A stretch of DNA of 11,896 nucleotides from NCBI GenBank assembly GCA_030696235.1, contig JAUYSN010000017.1, positions 1-11,896 of the forward strand. The letters run 5' to 3'. The notes beneath the pieces are model-generated. The model saw only the letters and a program-made list of their open reading frames with translations. It searched no databases and had not been told where the DNA came from. The DNA comes from Sulfuricella sp. Its GTDB lineage: Bacteria; Pseudomonadota; Gammaproteobacteria; Burkholderiales; Sulfuricellaceae. Both the position numbers and the translations under genes were made by a program. Below are positions 1 to 6,334 of the stretch, one piece after another; the first letter of the stretch is position 1; every line of letters begins with the position of its first letter.

Positions 1-48
1 GAAGAGGGGCAGTGGTATTACCTGGATGGAGATATCAAGAAAAGCTGA
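1..48 (+). CDS. C-terminal end of a probable YchJ/UPF0225-family protein (partial)
   Basis: Frame 1 is open from the window edge to a TGA at 46-48 and encodes 15 residues with the core GQWYYLDGDI. A Trp-(Tyr/Phe)-Tyr-x-Asp-Gly string at the extreme C-terminus resembles the end of short YchJ-like (UPF0225) proteins, which lack a second SEC-C zinc motif. Everything upstream is outside the window, so neither the length nor the zinc-binding motif can be checked. The identification rests on this one short motif and could be wrong. That a real gene ends here is more likely than its name. Confidence 0.45.
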   Translation, partial: EEGQWYYLDGDIKKS

Positions 49-336
49 TGCGGCACGGATTATGCCATCAGTATATTGCGTTTCGGCGCGAATGCTGTAA
101 TGCTTGACTGTGATTTGCTAATCGATAGTCCGCGATTTCGACATTGAAGCACTTCCGGCTACGTGCATGCCTACGAAGCGAGCGGCGGAACCAGCCTGGC
201 CACGAAAATCCTGCTGAAAGTGGCGCGCCTGCTGAGCCAGCGCCTGCGCCAGACAAGTGGGCAGCTGGTGGACTATCTGGAAGGTTGAAGAATCTGCCCA
301 TGGCAAACATGCTGCAGAGCCACGACCGGGATGGCA
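49..336. other. Gene-poor stretch with no intact gene
   Basis: These 288 bp lie between the gene fragment at the window edge and the stop codon of the deacetylase gene. No open frame here is convincing as an intact gene. The only recognisable content is a short coding-like segment at about 190-288 on the plus strand, described separately as a decayed fragment. I see no clear terminator hairpin and no convincing promoter. Confidence 0.6.
148..288 (+). pseudogene. Remnant of the C-terminus of a cyclic-nucleotide-binding-domain protein
   Basis: Frame 1 from about 190 to the TGA at 286-288 reads like the last helix of a Crp/Fnr-type cNMP-binding domain: an ATKILLKVARLLSQRLR segment followed by TSGQLVDYLEG. 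From family knowledge, free-standing cNMP-binding-domain proteins of proteobacteria often end in such an ArgLeuArgGlnThr-Ser helix. Upstream the frame soon meets a stop at 145-147, and no start codon, SD or beta-roll core (the Gly-rich phosphate-binding cassette) is present. A DFDIEALP-like segment in frame 3 at about 135-160 may be an upstream piece shifted in frame. I infer a truncated, frameshifted relic. The fragment is short, so a chance resemblance is possible. Confidence 0.4.
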
Positions 337-1260
337 TTACAGCCCGCTCAGCACCTTGATGTGTGCCGCCACGCTGCGGCCCAATGCGTGCAGTTCATAA
401 CCCCCCTCTAGCGCCGAAACGATGCGGCCGCTGGCATGCTTTTCCGCAACATCCTTGATCTGCTGCGTGACCCAGGCATAATCCGCCTCCTTCAGCCTGA
501 ACATCGCCATGTCATCCTCCCAGTGGGCGTCGAAGCCGGCGGAGATGAACAGCATTTCGGGTCGAAAGCGTTCCAGCGCGGGCAGCCAGCGCTCGCTCAC
601 CGCCTGACGGAAGGCAGCGCCATCGGTTCCCGCCGGCAGCGGCACGTTGATGATGTGGTCGTTGCCACTGTCGGCACCGCAGTGGGGATAGAAAGGATGC
701 TGGAAGGTCGAGCACAGCATGACGCGCGGATCGTCGTGAAAAATCTCCTCGGTGCCGTTGCCGTGGTGCACGTCGAAATCGGCAATGGCGACGCGTTTCA
801 GGCCATAGTGCTCGATGGCGTGAGCAACGCCGACGGCGACATTATTGAATATACAAAAACCCATGGCGCGTGCGGATTCGGCATGGTGACCGGGCGGACG
901 GATGGCACAGAAGGCATTCTCCACCTTGCGCTCCATCACCAGATCGGTCGCCAGCACCACTGCACCTGCCGCGCGTAGCGCCGCGTTCAGCGTAAACGGG
1001 TTCATCGCCGTGTCTGGATCGAGGTAAACCAGCCCGTGCTGGGGCGCTGCGGCTTGCACGGCTTCGATGTAATGCGGCTTGTGCACCCGCGCCAGTTGCT
1101 CGAACGTGGCCAGCGGCGCATCATGGTGCTGAAGGAAGGACAGCAACCCGGAAGCAATCAGCTGGTCGTCAATGGCGCGCAGCCGCGCCGGGGATTCCGG
1201 ATGATCCGCCCCCATGTCGTGCTTGAGGCAATCTGGATGGGTGATATAACCAGTATGCAA
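337..1260 (-). CDS. Histone deacetylase-family (class II / AcuC-like) zinc deacetylase
   Basis: This 307-residue protein is a complete arginase-fold deacetylase of the HDAC/AcuC/acetylpolyamine amidohydrolase superfamily, predicted to be cytoplasmic and to remove acyl groups from lysine side chains. The catalytic features are all visible: the RPPGHH loop (residues 121-126) with the paired His, DFDVHHGNGT (161-170) giving zinc ligands Asp163 and His165, a GFDAH segment giving the third ligand Asp244, and EGGY with the transition-state Tyr288. The length is normal for the bacterial single-domain class II group. The ATG start is preceded by an AGGTG about 10 nt upstream, and the next residues (HTGYITHPD) fit the family start. 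It is divergent from the Pat-like acetyltransferase gene with 120 bp between the starts, so protein deacetylation is the favoured role. A small-molecule amine substrate, as in polyamine deacetylases, cannot be excluded. Confidence 0.93.
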   Translation of the reverse strand: MHTGYITHPDCLKHDMGADHPESPARLRAIDDQLIASGLLSFLQHHDAPLATFEQLARVHKPHYIEAVQAAAPQHGLVYLDPDTAMNPFTLNAALRAAGAVVLATDLVMERKVENAFCAIRPPGHHAESARAMGFCIFNNVAVGVAHAIEHYGLKRVAIADFDVHHGNGTEEIFHDDPRVMLCSTFQHPFYPHCGADSGNDHIINVPLPAGTDGAAFRQAVSERWLPALERFRPEMLFISAGFDAHWEDDMAMFRLKEADYAWVTQQIKDVAEKHASGRIVSALEGGYELHALGRSVAAHIKVLSGL

Positions 1261-1380
1261 TTGTCACACCTAAAATCGTGCCGTCAACTAAAATGGAAGA
1301 AAAGAAGCTGAACACACCGGATTCGGCCATCCATCTCCCTTAGCGCTATATTTAACCTAAACAACAACGAGTGCAAGCCC
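1261..1380. promoter_or_regulatory. Divergent promoter region between deacetylase and acetyltransferase genes
   Basis: This 120-bp gap must carry the start signals for both divergent genes. It is more AT-rich than the flanking coding DNA. On the plus strand a TATATT at 1347-1352 is a fair -10 candidate, but no good -35 lies 16-18 bp upstream, which hints at an activator-dependent promoter. The TAGCGCTA at 1341-1348 is a perfect 8-bp palindrome overlapping this -10. On the minus strand the deacetylase has an AGGTG-type ribosome-binding site. The Pat-like gene has only a weak GAG about 9 nt before its ATG. Exact start sites cannot be called from sequence. Confidence 0.5.
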
Positions 1381-4059
1381 ATGGGACAACATTACCTCAG
1401 CACCCTTTTCTCTCCCAAATCGGTCGCGATCATCGGCGCCAGCGACCGCGCCGACTCGGTGGGAGCCATCGTATTCAAAAACATGCTGGAAAGCGGCTTC
1501 AAGGGGTCGCTTTACCCGGTCAACCCCAACCACAAGAAAATCCAGGGCAAACGCGCCTATGCCACGATCGAAGAAATCGGCAAGCCGGTTGAACTGGCGG
1601 TGATCTGCACCAATGCGGCAACCGTGCCCGACGTCATCGAAGCCTGCGGCAAGCACGGCGTGCGCGCCGCGGTAGTACTGTCCGCCGGTTTTAGCGAAGT
1701 AGGCGCCCATGGTGCCGAGATCGAGCGCACCATGCTGGCCAACGCCAGAACTTACGGCGTGCGCATTATTGGCCCTAACTGCCTCGGCATCATGCGCACC
1801 GGCATCGGCCTCAACGCCACATTCTTCAAGGGCAACGTCAAGCCTGGCAAGCTCGCACTGGTATCGCAATCGGGCGCGCTCTGCACCGCCATTCTGGACT
1901 GGGCGCCGGCCAACGACATCGGTTTCTCCAGCGTGGTTTCGATGGGCACTTCGGCCGACGTGGATTTCGGTGAAATTCTCGACTATCTGGCGTCAGACCC
2001 GCAAACCGAGAGCATCCTGATCTACATCGAGGGCATCCACAAGGCGCGCGGCTTCATGAGCGCCCTGCGCGCCGCCGCCCGCTCCAAGCCGGTGTTCGTG
2101 GTCAAGGTCGGGCGTCATGCCGCCGGCTCGAAGGCGGTGATGTCGCACACTGGTGCGCTGGTCGGCTCCGACGACGTGTTCGACGCCGCAGTGCGCCGCG
2201 CCGGCGTGGTGCGCGTGATGTCGATCGGCGAGCTGTTTTCCGCCGCCAAGGCCCTTGCCTCACCCCACCGCTCCAGCGGCAACCGGCTGGCTATCATCAC
2301 CAACGGCGGCGGGCCGGGCGTGATGGCGATCGACCATGCTGTCGACCTGGGCGTAGCCGTTGCCAGCCTGTCCGACCAGACCATAGCCCAACTGAACAAA
2401 GTCCTTCCCGCCACCTGGTCGCACAACAACCCGGTGGACATCATCGGCGACGCCACGCCGGAACGCTACCGCGACGCGGTAAACATCTGCATGGAAGATT
2501 CCGGCGTGGACGGCGCGCTGGTGATCCTCACCCCCCAGGCGATGACCAACCCGCTGGCAGTGGCCAACACGCTGATCGAAATCGCCAGCCGCTTCAAGAA
2601 GCCGCTGCTGACCTGCTGGATGGGCGACATCCAGATCAAGGCAGGGCGGGCCGCGTTTGCCCAGGCCCGTATCCCCACCTTCAGCACGCCGGAATCCGCG
2701 GTCGAGGCCTTCTCCTACATCACCGCCTTCTACCGCAACCAGCGCCTGCTGGCGCAAACTCCCGGCCCGCTCTCGCACCGCAACGAGCCGGACGTGGAGG
2801 GCGCGCGCATGCTGATCGAAACCGTACTGTCCGAACGGCGCAAGGTGCTCTCGGAGATGGAATCCAAGGCCTTGCTGGCTGCATTCCGCATCCCGGTGGC
2901 AAGCACCGTCATCGCCCGTTCCCCCGGCGAGGCACTGCTCCTGGCCCAGCAACTCGGCTTCCCGGTGGCGATGAAGGTCAACTCGCCCGACATCACGCAC
3001 AAGTCCGATGCCGGCGGCGTCAAGCTCAACCTGATGAACGCGGCCGCAGTGCGCGCCGCTTATCAGGACATCATCAGCGAGGTGAAGAAAAACCGTCCGG
3101 CGGCGCATATCGACGGCATCGCCATCCAGCCGATGGTGGTCAAGCCCAATGGCCGTGAGCTGATGCTGGGCGTGACTTCGGACCCGGTGTTCGGCCCGGT
3201 GATCACCTTCGGCGCCGGCGGCACCACGGTGGAAGTGCTGGGAGACCGCGCCGTTGCGTTGCCGCCCCTGAACAGCTTCCTGGTGCGCGAACTGATTGCC
3301 GGCACGCGCATCTCGAAACTGCTCGGCGCCTTCCGCCACATGCCGCCGATCCAGATGGAGGCACTGGAAAGCCTGTTGCTGCGCGTTTCAGAGATGGTCT
3401 GCGAGCTCCCCTGGCTCAAGGAAATGGACATCAACCCGCTGATCGTCGACGAGAACGGCGCACTGGCAGCCGACGCGCGCGTGATGGTGGACTTCGCCCC
3501 GGTCTCCGGCGACCGCTATGCCCATATGGCGATCTATCCCTACCCTTCCCACCTGGTCACCAACTGGCAGTTGCCGGACGGCACGGAAATCACCATTCGG
3601 CCGATCCGCCCTGAAGACGCCGAGATGGTGCAGGAGTTCGTGCGCGGCCTGTCGGACGAAGCCAAGTATTTCCGCTTCATGAACACCATGCAGGAACTTT
3701 CTCAAACCATGCTGGCGCGCTTCACGCAGATCGACTACGACCGTGAAATGGCGCTGATCGCCGTGACCGAAGAAAGCGGCAAGGAAGTGGAAATCGGGGT
3801 CAGCCGCTACGCCATCAACCCCGACGGCGAATCCTGCGAATTTGCCTTGGTGGTGAGCGACCAGTGGCAGCACAAGGCAATCGGCCACAAACTGATGGGC
3901 AGCCTGATGGATGCGGCCCGCGACAGGGGCCTGAAAATCATGGAAGGCGAAGTGCTGGCGAGCAACCACAACATGCTCAAGCTGGTTGCGACGCTCGGTT
4001 TCGCCATCGCCACCAGCGCGGAAGATGCGGCCATCAAGCGGGTGACCCGTAGCCTGTAA
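1381..4059 (+). CDS. Pat-type protein: NDP-forming acyl-CoA synthetase-like domains fused to a GNAT lysine acetyltransferase
   Basis: This 892-residue protein has the layout of Salmonella Pat / E. coli PatZ (about 886 residues). In order it shows a Rossmann CoA-binding domain (about 8-130, with VAIIGASDR), two succinyl-CoA-synthetase-like flavodoxin-fold domains (about 150-460), an ATP-grasp domain (about 485-710) and a C-terminal GNAT domain (about 735-890, starting at IRPIRPED). Pat enzymes acetylate lysines of acyl-CoA synthetases and other proteins, using acetyl-CoA. The EFALVV strand carries Glu820, which aligns with the catalytic Glu of Pat. The acetyl-CoA loop reads QHKAIG (830-835), so Ala833 replaces the usual first Gly. 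Unlike enteric Pat, the SHTGALVG motif keeps His256, the phosphorylated His of ADP-forming acetyl-CoA synthetases, and HKSDAGG keeps His540. It may therefore be a synthetase as well as an acetyltransferase. The start is supported by the family-typical MGQHYLSTLFSPKSVA. No upstream in-frame start exists. Confidence 0.92.
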   Translation: MGQHYLSTLFSPKSVAIIGASDRADSVGAIVFKNMLESGFKGSLYPVNPNHKKIQGKRAYATIEEIGKPVELAVICTNAATVPDVIEACGKHGVRAAVVLSAGFSEVGAHGAEIERTMLANARTYGVRIIGPNCLGIMRTGIGLNATFFKGNVKPGKLALVSQSGALCTAILDWAPANDIGFSSVVSMGTSADVDFGEILDYLASDPQTESILIYIEGIHKARGFMSALRAAARSKPVFVVKVGRHAAGSKAVMSHTGALVGSDDVFDAAVRRAGVVRVMSIGELFSAAKALASPHRSSGNRLAIITNGGGPGVMAIDHAVDLGVAVASLSDQTIAQLNKVLPATWSHNNPVDIIGDATPERYRDAVNICMEDSGVDGALVILTPQAMTNPLAVANTLIEIASRFKKPLLTCWMGDIQIKAGRAAFAQARIPTFSTPESAVEAFSYITAFYRNQRLLAQTPGPLSHRNEPDVEGARMLIETVLSERRKVLSEMESKALLAAFRIPVASTVIARSPGEALLLAQQLGFPVAMKVNSPDITHKSDAGGVKLNLMNAAAVRAAYQDIISEVKKNRPAAHIDGIAIQPMVVKPNGRELMLGVTSDPVFGPVITFGAGGTTVEVLGDRAVALPPLNSFLVRELIAGTRISKLLGAFRHMPPIQMEALESLLLRVSEMVCELPWLKEMDINPLIVDENGALAADARVMVDFAPVSGDRYAHMAIYPYPSHLVTNWQLPDGTEITIRPIRPEDAEMVQEFVRGLSDEAKYFRFMNTMQELSQTMLARFTQIDYDREMALIAVTEESGKEVEIGVSRYAINPDGESCEFALVVSDQWQHKAIGHKLMGSLMDAARDRGLKIMEGEVLASNHNMLKLVATLGFAIATSAEDAAIKRVTRSL

Positions 4060-4075
4060 ACCTGGAAAAGCTATT

Positions 4076-4106
4076 GAACCGCAGAGGACGCAAAGGACGC
4101 GGAGGA
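4076..4106 (+). repeat. Left copy of a 9-bp-periodic GAGGACGC-type repeat
   Basis: The segment begins ACCGCAGAGGACGCAAAGG and continues into GACGCGGAGGA, a short array of a degenerate 9-mer close to AGAGGACGC. Its reverse complement occurs at about 4377-4412, so the two form an inverted pair around roughly 270 bp. From general knowledge, this CCGCAGAGGACGC motif is a widespread dispersed repeat in proteobacterial intergenic DNA. Its function is unknown to me. Confidence 0.75.
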
Positions 4107-4172
4107 ATTCAAATGCTTGACGTAAAAAATGCACTCACCAGCCGGACAAGCCGGAACCAAAATGGGTGATGG

Positions 4173-4264
4173 GTCATGTAGGTTGGCGGTGAGCGTAGCG
4201 AACCCCAACACAATGCCGCCGGGGAAATGTTGGGGTTCACGTTGCTCACCCCAACCTACATGAC
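4173..4264. repeat. Long imperfect palindrome (GTAGGTTGG...CCAACCTAC type)
   Basis: The left arm (4173-4210, from GTCATGTAGGTTGG to GAACCCCAACA) and the right arm (4228-4264) are reverse complements over about 37 nt, with one extra base and a 5-nt mismatched patch, around a 17-nt loop. An RNA copy would fold into a very stable hairpin. It lies 114 bp after the Pat-like stop codon and has no T-run, so it is not a textbook intrinsic terminator. It may still stop or process the transcript. It resembles dispersed GTAGGTTGGGGTGAGC-type repeats known from many genomes, possibly a MITE or REP-like element. Confidence 0.85.
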
Positions 4265-4287
4265 TACCCGGAAAGCCGCGCTACCGC

Positions 4288-4315
4288 TTGATCTACGATA
4301 TATTCTTCTCATAAA
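4288..4315 (+). promoter_or_regulatory. Candidate sigma70-type promoter for the fused kinase gene
   Basis: TTGATC at 4288-4293 (four matches to the -35 consensus) and CATAAA at 4310-4315 (four matches to the -10) are separated by 16 bp. This is the most AT-rich part of the gap. If used, transcription would start around 4322 and the leader would contain the right GAGGACGC-type repeat. The match is moderate, so this is only a candidate. Confidence 0.25.
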
Positions 4316-4376
4316 TTGCGAAGACTTGACTGATAAGAGACTAATCGGTGACTCGGCAAAACTTGGCAATGCCTTG

Positions 4377-4412
4377 TTTCTCCTCTGCGTCCTCCGCGTC
4401 CTCTGCGGTGAA
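4377..4412 (-). repeat. Right copy of the 9-bp-periodic GAGGACGC-type repeat, inverted
   Basis: Read on the minus strand it gives TTCACCGCAGAGGACGCGG followed by AGGACGCAGAGGAGAA, matching the copy at 4076-4106 apart from a few substitutions. On the plus strand it is a pyrimidine-rich TCCTCTGCGTCC tract just upstream of the kinase start codon. It could base-pair with the left copy in a long transcript. No target-site duplication is evident next to either copy. Confidence 0.75.
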
Positions 4413-4435
4413 TCGCCGTTTTTAGGGTAAAACAG

Positions 4436-5992
4436 ATGGACACCTCCCTCGCCCGCCAGGAAATTCTGGTTGCCGCGCTCCGCAGCGCCCTCGGAGAAGC
4501 GGTCGAGATGGTGGAAACACACATCTCCTGGGTTCTTCTGGCTGGCGACTATGCCTACAAGATCAAGAAAGCGGTCGACCTCGGCTTTCTCGATTTCAGC
4601 ACCCTGGAGAAACGCCGCTTCTATTGCGCGGAAGAACTGCGCCTCAACCGGCGACTGGCGCCCGATCTCTACCTGGAAGTCGTTCCCATCGCCGGCAGCG
4701 CAGAGCATCCTGTCTTGAACGGCCCCGGACCAGCCATCGAATACGCCGTTAAAATGCGGCGCTTCCCCCAGAGCTGTTTGCTCGACCAGATGTTGCTACG
4801 CGGCGAACTGACACCTGAAACGATAGACGCCATTGCCCGCAGAATCGCCGATTTCCATGGCCGCACTGCAATCGCAGACAACGAAAGTCCTTTCGGAACG
4901 CCGGAGCGGACTCACCTGCCGGTGGCGGAAAATTTCGCGCAAATTCGCCCGCGACTGCGGGATAAAGAAGACCTTATCCGCCTAAGCGAATTGGAGCGAT
5001 GGAGCGAACGGGAATATCAGGCCCATTTCAATGCCCTCGCGGCACGCAAGGCGCGGGGCTTTGTCCGCGAGTGCCACGGCGATCTGCATCTCGGCAACAT
5101 GGCGCTACTGGATGGGGAGGCGGTTCCCTTCGATTGCATCGAGTTCAGCGACAACCTGCGCTGGATCGACGTTATCAGTGAGGCGGCCTTCCTGGCCATG
5201 GATCTGCAAGACCGGGGGCGGCCTGACCTGGCGCGCCGATTCCTCAATGCCTACCTGGAGCAAACCGGGGATTACGAAGGTCTTGAGGTGCTACGCTACT
5301 ACCTGGTGTACCGCGCCATGGTGCGCGCCAAGGTGGCCTGTATCCGGGCAGAGCAGAAGGGACTGTCCGCCGGCTACTGGACGCAATACCGAAACCACAT
5401 CGAACTGGCGGCAGACTTCACTCGCCCCTTTCAACCTTTCCTCGCCATCACCCACGGCTTGTCCGGCTCCGGAAAAACCACGGTCACACAATCATTGCTG
5501 GAAGCGATAAGCTTGTTTCGGGTCCGTTCCGACGTGGAAAGAAAACGCTTGTACGGGCTCAAGCCGGAGGCGCGCAGCGGCGCCGGGACAGGCGGAGGTA
5601 TTTACTCTCTGGAAGCCAACGAACGCACCTACCGACGACTGGTGGAAGTGGCGCGGGGAATTGTCCAGTCCGGCTTCTCCGCCATCGTCGACGCCGCCTT
5701 CCTGAAACGACGAGAACGAGCCGCTTTCCATGAACTGGCTCAGGAATTAAGCGTTCCTTTCGTCATTCTGGATGTCACAGCACCCGAAAACCTGCTGCGG
5801 GAACGGGTGAAGCAGCGCATGCAACACGGGCGTGATGCCTCGGAAGCGGATATCACGGTGCTGGAAAACCAGCTCCGCAGTAGCGAGCCGCTGGACGACA
5901 GCGAACTGACCGTAACTATCGGGGTGGATACGGAACAGACAGAAAATGTTCAGGCGCTGGTGCAGCGCCTGACGAAGGCTACTTCTTGCTGA
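4436..5992 (+). CDS. Fused aminoglycoside-phosphotransferase-like kinase and P-loop (AAA_33-type) kinase
   Basis: This 518-residue protein joins two kinase-like parts. The N-terminal half (about 25-320) is a COG2187-type domain with a protein-kinase-like fold. It shows the HGDLHLGN catalytic loop (His214, Asp216, Asn221) and a downstream Asp233 in VPFDCIEF that would bind metal, as in aminoglycoside phosphotransferases. The C-terminal part (about 335-510) is a P-loop kinase with Walker A GLSGSGKTT (341-349), a Walker-B-like IVDAAF around Asp419 and basic lid residues near RERVKQRMQHGR. Such fusions are common in proteobacteria, but the substrate is not known to me. Drug resistance should not be assumed. 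The start is chosen because ETHISWVLLAGDYAYKIKKAV is the usual N-terminus; the ribosome-binding site is weak (AGGG about 9 nt away). The gene stands alone after a repeat-filled gap, and its end overlaps the DUF2934 gene tail to tail by 14 bp. Confidence 0.85.
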   Translation: MDTSLARQEILVAALRSALGEAVEMVETHISWVLLAGDYAYKIKKAVDLGFLDFSTLEKRRFYCAEELRLNRRLAPDLYLEVVPIAGSAEHPVLNGPGPAIEYAVKMRRFPQSCLLDQMLLRGELTPETIDAIARRIADFHGRTAIADNESPFGTPERTHLPVAENFAQIRPRLRDKEDLIRLSELERWSEREYQAHFNALAARKARGFVRECHGDLHLGNMALLDGEAVPFDCIEFSDNLRWIDVISEAAFLAMDLQDRGRPDLARRFLNAYLEQTGDYEGLEVLRYYLVYRAMVRAKVACIRAEQKGLSAGYWTQYRNHIELAADFTRPFQPFLAITHGLSGSGKTTVTQSLLEAISLFRVRSDVERKRLYGLKPEARSGAGTGGGIYSLEANERTYRRLVEVARGIVQSGFSAIVDAAFLKRRERAAFHELAQELSVPFVILDVTAPENLLRERVKQRMQHGRDASEADITVLENQLRSSEPLDDSELTVTIGVDTEQTENVQALVQRLTKATSC

Positions 5993-6326
5993 GGAGTGCT
6001 GCGATTTGCGCTTCCGCCGCAATCCAGTCCTGCACTTGGTCGCCCAGGAATCCATGCCGCTCGGCGTGGTAATAAGCAGCCTCGGCAACCATGCGATAGC
6101 GCTGCTCGGGGGTGATGGTGGATTTGCCAACCGTTGCGCGCTTCGCAGCAGGTTTTTTCGGCGCAGCGGTTTTTTTCGGCGCAGCAGGTTTTTTCGGTGC
6201 TGCCGCAACAGCCTTCTTCGGCGCAGCCACCTTGGCAGCAACTGGCTTTTTCACAGTAGCTTTTGTAGTGGTTTTTGCAGCGCTTGATGATGTCGTTTTC
6301 TTGATTGTGCTTGGGGTTGTCGCCAT
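5979..6326 (-). CDS. Histone H1-like Lys/Ala/Pro-rich protein with C-terminal DUF2934 domain
   Basis: This 115-residue protein has two parts. Residues 1-70 are a low-complexity, highly basic tail with four AAPKK units (34-38, 42-46, 48-52, 54-58), similar to histone H1 and AlgP-like tails. Residues about 72-113 (ITPEQRYRMVAEAAYYHAE, then GDQVQDWIAAEAQI) match the small helical DUF2934 pattern, including the Trp-x-x-Ala-Glu end. A DNA- or RNA-binding, nucleoid-associated role is inferred from the tail. The DUF's function is unknown. The ATG is well supported by a GGAGAA Shine-Dalgarno about 8 nt upstream. The gene ends inside the convergent kinase gene (14-bp overlap) with no terminator between them. 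The tail is a plausible substrate for the acetyltransferase/deacetylase pair encoded nearby, but this is speculation. Confidence 0.8.
   Translation of the reverse strand: MATTPSTIKKTTSSSAAKTTTKATVKKPVAAKVAAPKKAVAAAPKKPAAPKKTAAPKKPAAKRATVGKSTITPEQRYRMVAEAAYYHAERHGFLGDQVQDWIAAEAQIAALLSKK
6138..6230 (-). repeat. Intragenic tandem repeat coding the AAPKK units
   Basis: On the plus strand the motif GGTTTTTTCGGCGCAGC recurs three or more times with small changes, with spacing of about 18 to 24 nt. It encodes successive Ala-Ala-Pro-Lys-Lys blocks of the H1-like tail. Such repeats often vary in copy number between strains through slippage or recombination. Confidence 0.8.
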
Positions 6327-6334
6327 AATATTTT

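Larger units (their letters stand above)
4060..4435. other. 376-bp intergenic region filled with repeats
   Basis: No gene is supported here. The region holds an outer pair of purine-rich repeats in opposite orientation (about 4076-4106 and 4377-4412) and, between them, a long palindrome (4173-4264). A small open frame at 4227-4430 is made largely of repeat sequence and is not credible. The right-hand outer repeat ends about 24 nt before the next start codon, so it would lie in the 5' leader of the kinase gene if transcription starts upstream of it. Confidence 0.75.

Noticed and set aside
101..132. TTGACT at 104-109 as a -35 promoter element
   Set aside because: No acceptable -10 hexamer lies 16-18 bp downstream and no intact gene follows on that strand.
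2260..3339. Long open frame (359 codons) on the minus strand inside the Pat-like gene
   Set aside because: It is antisense to a well-conserved gene and its translation is His/Arg/Gly-rich low complexity, typical of a frame shadow in GC-rich DNA.
3388..4134. Minus-strand open frame of 248 codons across the Pat-like 3' end and the left repeat
   Set aside because: Its N-terminus is translated from the GAGGACGC-type repeat and the rest is antisense to coding DNA.
4076..4412. GAGGACGC-type repeats as a CRISPR array
   Set aside because: The units are 9 bp, contiguous and degenerate, with no regular spacers and no cas genes.
4227..4430. Small plus-strand open frame between the palindrome and the kinase gene
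   Set aside because: Both its ends consist of repeat sequence, it has no ribosome-binding site and no recognisable domain.
4436..5992. Aminoglycoside resistance gene or zeta-type toxin
   Set aside because: The fold motifs are shared, but the fused architecture is a common chromosomal family, no antitoxin gene is adjacent, and nothing shows drug specificity.
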